Positions 1 through 8,741 of a DNA stretch of 64,000 bases are shown here, one piece after another; position 1 is the stretch's first letter, and every line of letters begins with the position of its first letter. Position numbers and translations under genes: made by a program. The notes below the pieces were generated by a model, which had not been told where the DNA came from, did no database searches, and saw nothing but the letters and a program-made list of their open reading frames with translations. Source of the DNA: Chitinophagaceae bacterium IBVUCB2 (GTDB lineage: Bacteria > Bacteroidota > Bacteroidia > Chitinophagales > Chitinophagaceae); contig NFUV01000001.1 in assembly GCA_002127295.1 (NCBI GenBank), forward strand, positions 1,612,001 through 1,676,000, in the 5' to 3' direction.

Positions 1-1
1 T

Positions 2-595
2 GACTGTGGAGTTCCGCTAGTAGCTGATATGAGCAGTGATATATTAAGCCGCCAGCTTGATTTTAATAAGTTTGATTTGATATATGCGGGTGCTCAAAAG
101 AATATGGGAGCGGCAGGAGTAAATTTGGTGGTAATCAATAAAAATATTTTAGGGAATGCAGAAAGATCTATTCCCAGCATGCTCGATTATCGCAATCATA
201 TTAAAGAAGAAAGCATGCTGAATACGCCGCCGGTATTTGCAGTCTATGTTGCCATGCTAACCTTGCGATGGTTGAAAAAAAAGGGTGGTGTTACTTCAGT
301 TGAAAAATTAAATGATGAAAAAGCAAGCCTTTTCTATTCAACACTCGATTCTCTGCACATTTTCAAAGGGCCGGTAACAAAAGAAGACCGCAGTAAAATG
401 AATGCAGTTTTTGTAATGGATAACCCGGAAATAGAAAAAGAATTCCTGGAATCTTGCAAAAAAGAAAATATGATTGGGATCAAAGGGCATCGGAGTGTAG
501 GCGGGTTCAGGGTTTCTATGTACAATGCATTGACATTAGAAAGTGTAAAAGCAATTACTGATTTGATGAAACACTTTGCACAAACAAAATCATAA
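2..595 (+). CDS. serC: Phosphoserine aminotransferase, C-terminal part (runs off left edge)
   Basis: PLP enzyme of serine synthesis, converting 3-phosphohydroxypyruvate plus glutamate to O-phosphoserine in the cytosol. The frame is open from the window edge (DCGVPLVADMSS...), so the start codon is outside; about 197 codons are visible of a usual ~360. The segment AGAQKNMG carries the lysine that binds PLP, and the C-terminal HRSVGGFRVSMYNA block is the substrate-phosphate-binding end typical of SerC. The DUF1015 gene follows 39 bases downstream on the same strand, so they are probably co-transcribed. The internal ATG at 29 is not the true start because coding similarity continues upstream of it. 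Identity is confident; the N-terminal half cannot be judged. Confidence 0.95.
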   Translation, partial: DCGVPLVADMSSDILSRQLDFNKFDLIYAGAQKNMGAAGVNLVVINKNILGNAERSIPSMLDYRNHIKEESMLNTPPVFAVYVAMLTLRWLKKKGGVTSVEKLNDEKASLFYSTLDSLHIFKGPVTKEDRSKMNAVFVMDNPEIEKEFLESCKKENMIGIKGHRSVGGFRVSMYNALTLESVKAITDLMKHFAQTKS

Positions 596-634
596 TATTA
601 ATCATAACCACCAAGCGAATAAACGTTCATAAAA

Positions 635-1855
635 ATGGCAATCATTAAACCTTTCCAATCCTTACGTCCTCAACCAGCAATGGCACAGCAAGTAGCTTCA
701 CCGCCGTATGATGTATTAAATAGCGAAGAAGCAAGAATAGAAGCGGGCAAAAATCCTTATACCTTCTTACATGTCACCAAATCAGAAATAGATCTGCCTG
801 CTGATATTGATATACACAGTGCCCCGGTGTATGCAAAAGCAAAAGAAAATCTTGACAACTTAATTACCAATGGTATTTTAGTAAAAGAAGATAAGCCCTG
901 CTATTACATTTATCAATTAGTAATGAATGGCCGCAGCCAGACAGGACTTGTATGTGCATCATCGGTTGATGACTATTTCAATGATGTGATTAAGAAGCAT
1001 GAGTTTACCCGGCCAGAAAAAGAGAAAGACAGAATTGATCACATGCTTGCTATCCGTGCCCAAACGGGCAATGTTTTTTTAGCTTACAGGGATGTGAAAG
1101 AATTGAATGCATTAATTAATGATTGGAAAGCCAGCAACCAGCCTGTTTATGATTTTACTGCGTCCGATGGGATAAAGCATACCATCTGGATCGTAGATAT
1201 GGATATTGCCGTAAGAACTATTACACAACTCTTCAAAGAAAATGTTCCCCTCACTTATATCGCTGACGGACATCACCGGGCCGCTTCTGCCGCAAAAGTG
1301 AGTAAGCAACTATCGGATAGTGCCGACGCTAAATATTTTTTGACAACTATTTTCCCTGCCAGCCAATTAGCAATTTTAGATTATAACCGTGTAGTAAAGG
1401 ATTTGAACGGACTTACAGCAGAAAAGCTTTTAGGACGTCTACAGGAAGATTTTTATATAACGCTCAGTACCGAGCCAGTAAAACCTTCGCAACTACATGA
1501 ATTTGGTATGTACCTCGAGGGAAAATGGTACATATTGACTTCAAGACCCAATACCTACAACACAGATCCCATCGGTGTACTTGATATTACTATTCTATCT
1601 AATAATGTCCTTAAAAAATTTCTTGACATTAAAGACCAACGAACTGACAAACGAATTGACTTTGTGGGTGGTATACGGGGGTTAAAGGAATTAGAGAAAA
1701 GAGTAGATAGTGGTGAAATGAAAGTGGCATTTAGTTTGTACCCTGTCACCATCGAACAGTTATTTGATATAGCAGACAGTGGAAATGTGATGCCGCCAAA
1801 AAGCACCTGGTTTGAACCAAAACTGCGGGATGGACTGCTTACACATCTTATTTAA
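635..1855 (+). CDS. DUF1015 family protein
   Basis: A 406-residue protein of the DUF1015 family, whose biochemical role is not settled. Family hallmarks visible here are the N-terminal SPPYDVLNSEEA motif, the central FTRPEKEKDRIDHM block, the ADGHHRAASA histidine motif near residue 212, and a FVGGIRGLKELEK segment near the end. No signal peptide or membrane span is seen, so it is probably cytosolic. It sits directly behind serC; in my knowledge of Bacteroidota this gene often accompanies serine biosynthesis genes, which suggests but does not prove a link to that pathway. The ATG at 635 is the natural start; the protein has full family length. Confidence 0.85.
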   Translation: MAIIKPFQSLRPQPAMAQQVASPPYDVLNSEEARIEAGKNPYTFLHVTKSEIDLPADIDIHSAPVYAKAKENLDNLITNGILVKEDKPCYYIYQLVMNGRSQTGLVCASSVDDYFNDVIKKHEFTRPEKEKDRIDHMLAIRAQTGNVFLAYRDVKELNALINDWKASNQPVYDFTASDGIKHTIWIVDMDIAVRTITQLFKENVPLTYIADGHHRAASAAKVSKQLSDSADAKYFLTTIFPASQLAILDYNRVVKDLNGLTAEKLLGRLQEDFYITLSTEPVKPSQLHEFGMYLEGKWYILTSRPNTYNTDPIGVLDITILSNNVLKKFLDIKDQRTDKRIDFVGGIRGLKELEKRVDSGEMKVAFSLYPVTIEQLFDIADSGNVMPPKSTWFEPKLRDGLLTHLI

Positions 1856-1893
1856 CAACTGCCTTGCTCAAAATTGTTGTTATTTTGCAACAC

Positions 1894-1922
1894 GGGACGT
1901 TTAAAAAGCGTCTCTTCTTTTT
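1894..1922 (+). terminator. Probable intrinsic terminator after the DUF1015 gene
   Basis: GGGACG (1894-1899) can pair with CGTCTC (1909-1914), one G-U pair, closing a short A-rich loop, followed by TTCTTTTTT. It lies 12 bases before the next start codon, so it could instead be a leader structure of the TPR gene. The stem is short, hence modest confidence. Confidence 0.4.
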
Positions 1923-1933
1923 TAATTTATAAT

Positions 1934-2950
1934 ATGAAAAAATTTCTCTCCTTTATAATAGGTATCTCAGTTGCCTTTATCTCATTTGCGCAGCCTGATG
2001 ACCCAAAAACCATGCATGAAACGGCAAGAACTTTTATGCGTTCCGGGGATTATGATAACGCAATCCTTGTATTAATCCGGGCATTACAAAAAGATAATAA
2101 GAACCTGGAAATGCAAAAAGACCTGGTCATGAGTTATTATCTCAAAAAAGATTATACAAAAGCATTAGAAGGTGCAGAGGCGCTTATTGAAAGAGATGAT
2201 GTGGATGTAGTTTCTTATCAAATAGCCGGCAATGTATATAAAGCGTTGGAGATGGCTAAGGAATGCGATAAGATGTATAAGAAAGCTTTAAAGAAATTTC
2301 CAAAAAGTGGTTCATTACACAGTGAATATGGTGAATTACTATGGGCGCAACAAGATTTTTCGGCCATAGAGTATTGGGAGAACGGAATTAAAATAGACCC
2401 CGGATATAGCGGCAATTATTATAATGCGGCAATGCATTACTTCTATACAAAAGACAAGGTTTGGAGCCTCCTGTATGGAGAAATATTTGTAAACATGGAA
2501 AGCCTCGGCGAAAGAGGTGCAGCTATGAAACAATTATTATTACAAGGCTATAAAGAAAAATTATTCAATAACCCAGATTTAATGAAGGGTGAGGAAAATA
2601 ACAAGAGTCCGTTTGCAATATCCTTTTTACAATCAATGAATAAGCAGGCATCGCTAACAAGTAAAGGCGTTACTACTGAAACATTGACCATGATACGTAC
2701 CCGTTTTATTCTCGATTGGTACGCTACCAATGCTGTACGATACCCTTTCCGGTTGTTTGATTATCATCGGCAATTAATATCCGAAGGGATGTTTACTGCG
2801 TATAATCAATGGCTGTTTGGTGCTTCAGAAAACCTGGCAGCATATGAGAACTGGACAAAAACCAATGCAGAAGAATACAATGGTTTTAACGCCTTTCAGC
2901 GCAGCAGAATTTTCAAAATGCCGCAGGGACAATATTACCAGGTCAACTAA
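1934..2950 (+). CDS. Secreted tetratricopeptide-repeat protein
   Basis: A 338-residue exported protein. The ATG at 1934 is chosen because it begins a clean signal peptide (MKKFLSFIIGISVAFISFAQ, probable cleavage after FAQ); an upstream TTG in frame would bury it. Residues ~25-190 are helical repeats of TPR type (for example ARTFMRSGDYDNAILVLIRAL, then KALEGAEALIERDD and MYKKALKKFPKSGSLHSEYGELL). The C-terminal part is not recognised and contains several aromatic residues. TPR proteins act as protein-binding scaffolds; the partner here is unknown. It is followed by a strong terminator. Confidence 0.8.
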   Translation: MKKFLSFIIGISVAFISFAQPDDPKTMHETARTFMRSGDYDNAILVLIRALQKDNKNLEMQKDLVMSYYLKKDYTKALEGAEALIERDDVDVVSYQIAGNVYKALEMAKECDKMYKKALKKFPKSGSLHSEYGELLWAQQDFSAIEYWENGIKIDPGYSGNYYNAAMHYFYTKDKVWSLLYGEIFVNMESLGERGAAMKQLLLQGYKEKLFNNPDLMKGEENNKSPFAISFLQSMNKQASLTSKGVTTETLTMIRTRFILDWYATNAVRYPFRLFDYHRQLISEGMFTAYNQWLFGASENLAAYENWTKTNAEEYNGFNAFQRSRIFKMPQGQYYQVN

Positions 2951-2971
2951 TATCAACAATATTACTTTCGC

Positions 2972-3007
2972 ACAGCTCCGTTTACTGATACGGGGCTGTT
3001 TTTTTAT
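2972..3007 (+). terminator. Intrinsic terminator of the TPR gene
   Basis: ACAGCTCCGT (2972-2981) pairs with ACGGGGCTGT (2990-2999) over 10 positions with one G-U pair, followed by a run of T. Confidence 0.85.
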
Positions 3008-3079
3008 CTATTGGTTTTTGCCTAAATTGTCTGTCTATTAGGTTTTAGCTATTGATTATTTATACTTAACGATTGCATC

Positions 3080-4861
3080 ATGACAGAACCAAGCAGGTTA
3101 TTTGATTGCCTTGAATATCATTTGGAAAGAAAGCCGCTTTCGGACATGCTGGCCGGGAAAGAAGGCGGACAATGGAAAACCTATAGCACCGCTGCTGTAA
3201 AAGAAATAGTGGACAATCTAAGTGCTGGCCTTCTTAGTCTTGGAGTTTCCGGCGGCGATATGACTCCCGAAGGCCGTGACAAAGTTGCTATTCTCTGTAA
3301 AAACAGGCCTGAATGGCTTATGCTTGATCTTGCAGTTCAGCAGATCGGGGCAATATTGGTTCCTATTTATCCTACTATCAATGTAAATGAGCTGGAGTTT
3401 GTGCTAAGCGATGCACAGGTAAAAATTGTTTTTGTAAATGATGAAGACTTATTTCTAAAAACAATAAGTATTAAAGATAAAGCCCCTAGCATAAAATATA
3501 TTTACACGTTTGAGCATGTGGCAAACGCAAAACATTGGAAAGAAGTAACGGCATTAAGTACTCCTTCATTAATTGCACAGGTAAAACCTATCGCTGATAA
3601 AATTAAGTATGAAGATCTTGCCACAATAATTTATACTTCCGGAACAACCGGCACTCCCAAAGGGGTGATGCTTTCCCATCGTAATATTCTTTCTAATGTA
3701 AAGGCCAGCATTCCCTGTTTTCCACCGGGAGATAATTTACGTTCATTAAGTTTTTTACCGCTCAATCATATTTTTGAAAGAATGGTTTCTTACTTGTATT
3801 TGTTCAGGGGTGTTTCTATTTATTATGCAGAAAGTTTAGACACCATTGGCGACAATCTGAAAGAAGTAAAACCACATTTATTTACAACCGTTCCTCGTCT
3901 GCTTGAAAAAGTATATGATAAAATAATGCAGAAAGGAAACGAACTCACAGGTATTAAAAAGAATTTGTTTTTCTGGGCACACAGTCTTGCTGAAAAATTT
4001 GAAATAAACAAAAGCATGGGTGCCATGTATAATTTCAAGCTGGGCATTGCCAATAAAATTATTTTTAAAAAATGGAGAGAGGCGCTTGGAGGCAATATAG
4101 TATGTATTGTAACAGGTGGTGCGGCTTGCCAGGTCCGGTTGATTCGCATTTTTACGGCGGCCCGTATTCCTATTATGGAAGGATATGGACTTACTGAAAC
4201 ATCTCCGGTAATTTCTGTAAACCGTTTTGAAGTTAGCGGCCGAATGTTTGGAAGCGTAGGGCCATTGATTGAAGGTGTAGAAGTAAAAATTGCGGAAGAC
4301 GGAGAAATACTTTGCAAGGGGCCGAATGTAATGATGGGCTATTATAAACGTCCGGATTTGACAGCACAGGACATTGTAAACGACTGGTATCACACCGGAG
4401 ATATTGGTGTAATAATAGATAACAAGTTTCTAAAAATTACAGACCGCAAAAAAGAGCTATTTAAAACCAGTGGTGGTAAATATGTAGCTCCTTTAGCAAT
4501 AGAAAACAAACTAAAGGAATCTCCTTTTATTGAGCAGGTTATGCTTTTAGGGGCCGACAAAAAATTTGTGAGTGCATTAATAGTTCCCTCCTTCCCCAAT
4601 CTTAAAGACTGGAGCCGGAAAAATGAAATTCCTGAATGCAGCAATGAAGAACTGATACATCATCCCAAAGTGATTGCACTATTTAAAGAATTAGTAGAAA
4701 GTTTTAATAAATTCTTTAACCATGTGGAACAGGTTAAAAAGTTTGAACTACTGGTTAATGAATGGAGTGTGGACTCCGGGGAATTGACACCAAAAATGTC
4801 ATTAAAAAGAAAAGTAGTTTTAGAAAAATACAGGGATGCTATTGAAAGGATTTATGCATGA
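3080..4861 (+). CDS. fadD: Long-chain fatty-acid--CoA ligase (AMP-forming)
   Basis: Activates long-chain fatty acids to acyl-CoA with ATP via an acyl-adenylate; acts in the cytosol or at the inner membrane. The 593 residues carry the whole ANL-superfamily motif set: the phosphate-binding IIYTSGTTGTPKGVMLSH near residue 185, EGYGLTETSP near 370, YHTGDIG near 438, and the hinge/C-terminal DRKKELFKTSGGKYVAP near 455. The length and the VESFNKFFNHVEQVKKFELL tail fit the long-chain (FAA1/FadD15-like) branch common in Bacteroidota. It appears to be a single gene, with an unrelated lipoprotein downstream. Substrate chain length cannot be read from sequence. Confidence 0.92.
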   Translation: MTEPSRLFDCLEYHLERKPLSDMLAGKEGGQWKTYSTAAVKEIVDNLSAGLLSLGVSGGDMTPEGRDKVAILCKNRPEWLMLDLAVQQIGAILVPIYPTINVNELEFVLSDAQVKIVFVNDEDLFLKTISIKDKAPSIKYIYTFEHVANAKHWKEVTALSTPSLIAQVKPIADKIKYEDLATIIYTSGTTGTPKGVMLSHRNILSNVKASIPCFPPGDNLRSLSFLPLNHIFERMVSYLYLFRGVSIYYAESLDTIGDNLKEVKPHLFTTVPRLLEKVYDKIMQKGNELTGIKKNLFFWAHSLAEKFEINKSMGAMYNFKLGIANKIIFKKWREALGGNIVCIVTGGAACQVRLIRIFTAARIPIMEGYGLTETSPVISVNRFEVSGRMFGSVGPLIEGVEVKIAEDGEILCKGPNVMMGYYKRPDLTAQDIVNDWYHTGDIGVIIDNKFLKITDRKKELFKTSGGKYVAPLAIENKLKESPFIEQVMLLGADKKFVSALIVPSFPNLKDWSRKNEIPECSNEELIHHPKVIALFKELVESFNKFFNHVEQVKKFELLVNEWSVDSGELTPKMSLKRKVVLEKYRDAIERIYA

Positions 4862-4894
4862 TAAAAAGGAATGGTTTTTGCAACCAACAAATTC

Positions 4895-5254
4895 ATGAAA
4901 GCAATTCTAATTATTTCTTTTTCTACCCTGCTGCTAACCGCCTGCAGCAAAAATGGCATTCCTCCTAGTACCGCCTCTTGTATAAAAAAAGAAATATTAT
5001 CTAATAAGGATAATCCGGATTGGTATACCGGTACTGTTGAAGAATATACTTTTCAAAACAAAACAGTCTATGCTTTTCTTCCCGATGGTAATATCATAGC
5101 TGATGGCAGCACCACTATTAAAGATGAATATTGCAATACCTTATGCAATATTGGGGGATTTGGTGGACCCGCAATTAATAAATGTAATGGAGAAAACTTT
5201 TATGAAAAAGCCGTTTTAGTACGAACCATCTGGAAGAAAAAAAGCAGGGAATAA
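4895..5254 (+). CDS. Small lipoprotein of unknown function
   Basis: A 119-residue predicted lipoprotein. The start at 4895 is preferred over an in-frame ATG at 4871 because it gives a compact type II signal peptide ending in the lipobox LLTAC (cysteine ~16). The mature part holds cysteines in SCIKKEI, EYCNTLCNIGG and NKCNGENF, which could form disulphides, and a central aromatic beta-rich stretch (YTFQNKTVYAFLPDG). It resembles small Bacteroidota lipoproteins of the DUF6970 kind, but I cannot confirm the family. Its stop codon lies inside the loop of the terminator shared with the convergent Spy-like gene. Confidence 0.75.
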   Translation: MKAILIISFSTLLLTACSKNGIPPSTASCIKKEILSNKDNPDWYTGTVEEYTFQNKTVYAFLPDGNIIADGSTTIKDEYCNTLCNIGGFGGPAINKCNGENFYEKAVLVRTIWKKKSRE

Positions 5255-5261
5255 CCTGCTT
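5233..5261 (-). terminator. Terminator of the sigma/anti-sigma/Spy operon, overlapping a convergent stop codon
   Basis: AAGCAGG (5242-5248) pairs with CCTGCTT (5255-5261); read on the minus strand it is followed by a T-rich tract (5241 down to 5233). The loop contains the TAA stop of the convergent lipoprotein gene. There is an A-rich run on the other side, so it may work in both directions. Confidence 0.75.
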
Positions 5262-5271
5262 CGCAAAAAAA

Positions 5272-5757
5272 TTATTTCATTTCGGGCTTAGGCTTACTTC
5301 CCCTCTTACCCATATTCTGAACAAGTTTTTGGATCAACTCATCAAGCTTTGTTTGTTGCTCAGGCGTACAGATAGCTCTCATTTTTTGAAAATGCTCAAA
5401 TGTATAGAGAGAAATAAGTGATTGTTGTTTACCTACCGCTTCGGTGTACAAATTAATAAGACTATCATTTACTTGCGGCTCTTTTAATAACTTATACAGA
5501 TTACTTCTGCCTGAAGTAATGGAATCAAATACAGGCTTTAGACGGGCAAAGTGTGCATCCTTAATTTCTTTATGCTGCACTTTTTGTTTTTCATCCAACT
5601 TTAATTCATCTACCATCCAATCGCCTTTATTCCCTTTTCCTTTATCGCTATGCGAATTTGATCTTTTATCCTTCCAAAGAAAATAAACAAGCACTACGTT
5701 AGTAATCAATAACGCAACGGTGAAAAAAGCAAGAATTTTATTTATGGGAGTTTTCAT
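5272..5757 (-). CDS. Spy/CpxP-like periplasmic protein
   Basis: A 161-residue protein with one N-terminal membrane anchor or uncleaved signal (residues ~8-29, ILAFFTVALLITNVVLVYFLW) and a long-helix domain facing the periplasm. The helical part has the LDEKQKVQHKEIKDAH and CTPEQQTKLDEL segments typical of the LTxxQ-motif Spy/CpxP/CnrX-like fold, which in other bacteria chaperones envelope proteins or senses metals. Its start codon overlaps the stop of the anti-sigma-like gene (TAATG), so the two are translationally coupled. Third gene of an ECF sigma operon; it may be the stress effector or a sensor partner. The fold call is from pattern, not alignment. Confidence 0.75.
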   Translation of the reverse strand: MKTPINKILAFFTVALLITNVVLVYFLWKDKRSNSHSDKGKGNKGDWMVDELKLDEKQKVQHKEIKDAHFARLKPVFDSITSGRSNLYKLLKEPQVNDSLINLYTEAVGKQQSLISLYTFEHFQKMRAICTPEQQTKLDELIQKLVQNMGKRGSKPKPEMK

Positions 5758-6077
5758 TATTTATAAACCTCCTCTGTTATAGTTTCATTGAGGTTATACT
5801 CTGCGGCAATGGATTGTAGTGATTCAATTTCAGGATTACTGGTTGCTTTTGTTTCACTATTCTTAAAAATAACAGCGGCATTAATAATTAACACTAATAA
5901 AAGAGCAGCAACTGCATAAACAGGTCTGAAAATCCAGGACTTGGCTGAAACAGGTTCATAGTCTTTATCCATCCTGGCCTTTAGCCGGGTATAAAAGAAA
6001 TCGGGCACGGTAGCCCTTTGTATACCGTCGAGGCTATTTAGAACCTCATCTGTTGTGTTATTTCTTTTAGTATCCAT
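5757..6077 (-). CDS. Anti-sigma-factor-like membrane protein
   Basis: A 106-residue protein with a cytoplasmic N-terminus (~45 residues), one transmembrane helix (~48-67, FRPVYAVAALLLVLIINAAVIF) and a short outside tail. Gene order directly behind an ECF sigma factor and the single-pass topology point to an anti-sigma factor. No HxxxCxxC zinc motif is present, so it is not a ZAS-type anti-sigma; the N-terminal LNSLDGIQRATVPDFFYTRLKAR is typical of small Bacteroidota proteins in this position. It overlaps the Spy-like gene by one base. The function is inferred from context. Confidence 0.7.
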   Translation of the reverse strand: MDTKRNNTTDEVLNSLDGIQRATVPDFFYTRLKARMDKDYEPVSAKSWIFRPVYAVAALLLVLIINAAVIFKNSETKATSNPEIESLQSIAAEYNLNETITEEVYK

Positions 6078-6132
6078 AATTCATAGTTTTTGACGTTAAG
6101 CCCTCTAAAAACCTTCGACCACCGGAAACTAC

Positions 6133-6696
6133 TCAATCCTTTTCTTTTTCCAATATCTTCCGGAGATTTTGCTTTGCCCGGTGCATCAGCGACTCAATAG
6201 CCGGCACCGAGGTCTCCATTATATTGCTTATCTCCTGATAACTAAGGTCTTCTAATTTATGAAGGGTAAAAGCTGTTTTTTGATTTTCTGGTAATTTATT
6301 AATGGCTTTAAAAAGTTTCGATGCATTTTCCTTTCTATCCATCGCCACTCCGGGATGATTAAAATCAGGTATTTCATGCAGCGGCTCATTACCATCACCA
6401 AAGAGACGTTGTAAAAACCCAAAGCGTTTCTTGCTTTTGCGACTTCTTAACAAGTCTAAAGAACGGGTAGTTGTAATCCGGTACATCCAGGTGGAAAGCT
6501 TGGATTCGGCTTTAAAAGAGTGGATAGAACGGAACACCTGTATAAAAACCTCCTGTGCTACATCTTCGGCATCTTCCGCATTTTGTACAATACCAATAGC
6601 CGTATTGAAAACCCTGTCCTGGTAATTGTCTACCAGGAATTTAAATGCAGCTTCATCTCCGTTTCGCAGGCCTTGTATCAGTTCAATCTCTGTCAA
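6133..6696 (-). CDS. RNA polymerase sigma factor, ECF (sigma-70 family)
   Basis: A 187-residue extracytoplasmic-function sigma factor. Region 2 spans ~20-90 (FLVDNYQDRVFNTAIGIVQNAEDAEDVAQEVFI, then STWMYRITTTRSLDLLR) and region 4 ~125-183 (INKLPENQKTAFTLHKLEDLSYQEISNIMETSVPAIESLMHRAK). The start is a TTG at 6694-6696; no in-frame ATG would keep region 2 intact, and the MTEIELIQGLRNGDEAAF beginning fits the family. It leads the operon with the anti-sigma-like and Spy-like genes. A 152-base gap separates it from the LytTR gene upstream, enough for its own promoter. Confidence 0.93.
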   Translation of the reverse strand: MTEIELIQGLRNGDEAAFKFLVDNYQDRVFNTAIGIVQNAEDAEDVAQEVFIQVFRSIHSFKAESKLSTWMYRITTTRSLDLLRSRKSKKRFGFLQRLFGDGNEPLHEIPDFNHPGVAMDRKENASKLFKAINKLPENQKTAFTLHKLEDLSYQEISNIMETSVPAIESLMHRAKQNLRKILEKEKD

Positions 6697-6848
6697 CGAT
6701 GGGTGTGGTTGTTTTGCGGTGTAACTTACAACTTGTCTGTAAAATAATATCAGTAATAGGTTACAAAAAAAACTAATACTAATAACAGCACATCAAAAAT
6801 AATGATGGGAGCTTTTATGGCATTAAACTAATATAGTATTTGAAAATT

Positions 6849-7631
6849 TTATTTGCCCATCCATTTTTTAAAATCGGTTACTTTTTCCCGGCTCACCAAT
6901 GCCTCTTTGTCGACAGCAGGTTTTAATCCAAGAATAAGGCGATTGCCAAAGTAATCATCGATTTTATCTACACTGGCGATGCTTACATAAAAAGAGCGGC
7001 TTATGCGGAAGTAGCTTTCGGGGTCCAGCATGTCTTCTAAATCATCCATGGTATAGTCAACCACAAATTTTCTATTATCGGATGTTTTAAAAAAATTAAG
7101 ACGGCCATCGCTAAAGAAATAGGCTATTTCTTCAACATCTACTGAAACTAATTTCTGGCCTTGTTTCACTAAAAAGCGTTTACGGTATTCTTTCGGCTGT
7201 AATTTTTGTTGTAATTCTTTTACAAGGCTATCCATATTGAATCCATCAGGAGAAGTTTCTTTTCCGGCGTAAATATTTTTCAACTTTTTGTATTTACTTA
7301 ACGCTGCTGCAAGTTCTTCCTGCTGAACAGGTTTTAATAAATAATCAATGCTGTTAACTTTAAAAGCTTTTAACGCATATTCATCGTAAGAAGTAGTAAA
7401 TACAACAGGACTTTTAACTTCCACGAGATTAAATATTTCAAAGCTTTGGCCATCGGCAAGCTCGATATCCATTAATATTAAATCTGGCTTAGGGTTTTCC
7501 TGCAGCCATTCAACAGCAGTTTTTATGCTATCGGCTGTGCCAGCTACAATAGCACCCTCATCAACAGCTGCTAAAGTCTTCTTTAATTTTTTTACGGCCA
7601 GTTCTTCGTCCTCGATAATAAGAATTTTCAT
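6849..7631 (-). CDS. LytTR-family response regulator
   Basis: Cytosolic two-component regulator, 260 residues. The start at 7631 is chosen because MKILIIEDEE is the standard receiver beginning; a TTG start 27 bases upstream would add a nine-residue tail. Receiver domain ~1-120 with acidic pocket E7/D8, phospho-acceptor D55 (LILMDIELADG), T/S switch in VVFTTSYDEYAL and lysine in DYLLKPV. The LytTR DNA-binding domain occupies ~160-258 (RFLVKQGQKLVSVDVEEIAYFFSDGRLNFF ... YFRISRSFYVS). Directly downstream of two LytS-type kinases, so it is probably the output of that system. Confidence 0.93.
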   Translation of the reverse strand: MKILIIEDEELAVKKLKKTLAAVDEGAIVAGTADSIKTAVEWLQENPKPDLILMDIELADGQSFEIFNLVEVKSPVVFTTSYDEYALKAFKVNSIDYLLKPVQQEELAAALSKYKKLKNIYAGKETSPDGFNMDSLVKELQQKLQPKEYRKRFLVKQGQKLVSVDVEEIAYFFSDGRLNFFKTSDNRKFVVDYTMDDLEDMLDPESYFRISRSFYVSIASVDKIDDYFGNRLILGLKPAVDKEALVSREKVTDFKKWMGK

Positions 7632-7679
7632 ATATGGTGTTTTGTGTGGTAAATACAAATTATTCAGTAATCAGTTGTT

Positions 7680-8741
7680 TTAGTATTTGTTTTCATGCAC
7701 CGTTTGCTTATTCCAAATTAATGGTAATACCGCCATAAAGTTTTTATCGCCCTCCAATACCTGGAAGCCATTTTCATTCATCAATTTATACTTTGCCCTT
7801 ATATTACCTAAGCCAATGCCAGCTGATGTTGCCCGCTGCTGACGCCGTTGCAAATTATTATTTACCACAAGCTGTTTGCCTGAGGTTGTAAATATTTCTA
7901 TAATCAGCGGATATTTTTTACTGAGTACATTATGTTTTACTGCATTCTCAACCAACAGCTGTAAACTTAAAGAGGGTAATAAATAAGGATAGTATTTTTT
8001 ATCTACTTCAAAATGCAGCTGCAATGCTTCTCCATGCCTTGTTCTCAGTAATTGATAATAGTTATTAATAAACTTCAGCTCCCTGTCCAATGTTGTCATG
8101 CTGCTTTCATTGCTGCTCAGTAAATAACGATACACTTTGCTTAATTCATTTAAAAAAACTTCTGCTTGTTTTTTATCTTCAGCTATCAGGCTGGAAAGTG
8201 TGTTGAAACAATTAAATAAGAAATGTGGATTTACCTGTCCTTTTAAATTTTCCAGTTCCTGGTCTATCGCCATTTTTTCTACCCGTTCTTTTTCTGATAA
8301 GCTCTCTTTGTATTTATCAAGAATATAAATCACTTCCCATAGTGTTTCAAATATAAGGTTGATAGAAAGTCCTACCATGAACCCGTATTTTAAGTCCCGT
8401 TGCCGCATATTGTAACCAGCAACATTCAAAGCATCAAAAACAAAAAATATTAATAATACGGAAGGTGTCATTATAAGCAGGTTCACAAAAAGCTTATAAA
8501 CAACCCTTCTTCCTGTCTCTTCAAGTGATGGATATTTTCGCCTCATCCAAAGATCATACTGCGCATGAGAATACCAGGAAAAAAAACCAATGATATAAAT
8601 TAACAAGTAGCCGTACAACCAGGGCTCCCACTCGCTGTACATTCTTTTGCCATACATAATATAGCAAAGAGAAAAGGCGATAAAAGGCATGGAAAGCCAG
8701 AAGCCCCAGGAATATACTTTTGGTGGTTTGTATAGCTTCAT
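7680..8741 (-). CDS. LytS/YehU-type sensor histidine kinase, complete catalytic site
   Basis: Membrane histidine kinase of 353 residues. Four hydrophobic segments lie in residues ~15-140. The His_kinase (LytS) domain begins GQVNPHFLFNCFNTLSSL with phospho-accepting H173. The ATPase part keeps the N-box (LLVENAVKHN) and a glycine motif (AGIGLGNIRAKY), so this kinase looks competent. It overlaps the start of its upstream sister gene by four bases (ATGA) and precedes the LytTR regulator by 48 bases, forming a three-gene system. The signal sensed is unknown; there is no extracellular domain of any size. Confidence 0.9.
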   Translation of the reverse strand: MKLYKPPKVYSWGFWLSMPFIAFSLCYIMYGKRMYSEWEPWLYGYLLIYIIGFFSWYSHAQYDLWMRRKYPSLEETGRRVVYKLFVNLLIMTPSVLLIFFVFDALNVAGYNMRQRDLKYGFMVGLSINLIFETLWEVIYILDKYKESLSEKERVEKMAIDQELENLKGQVNPHFLFNCFNTLSSLIAEDKKQAEVFLNELSKVYRYLLSSNESSMTTLDRELKFINNYYQLLRTRHGEALQLHFEVDKKYYPYLLPSLSLQLLVENAVKHNVLSKKYPLIIEIFTTSGKQLVVNNNLQRRQQRATSAGIGLGNIRAKYKLMNENGFQVLEGDKNFMAVLPLIWNKQTVHENKY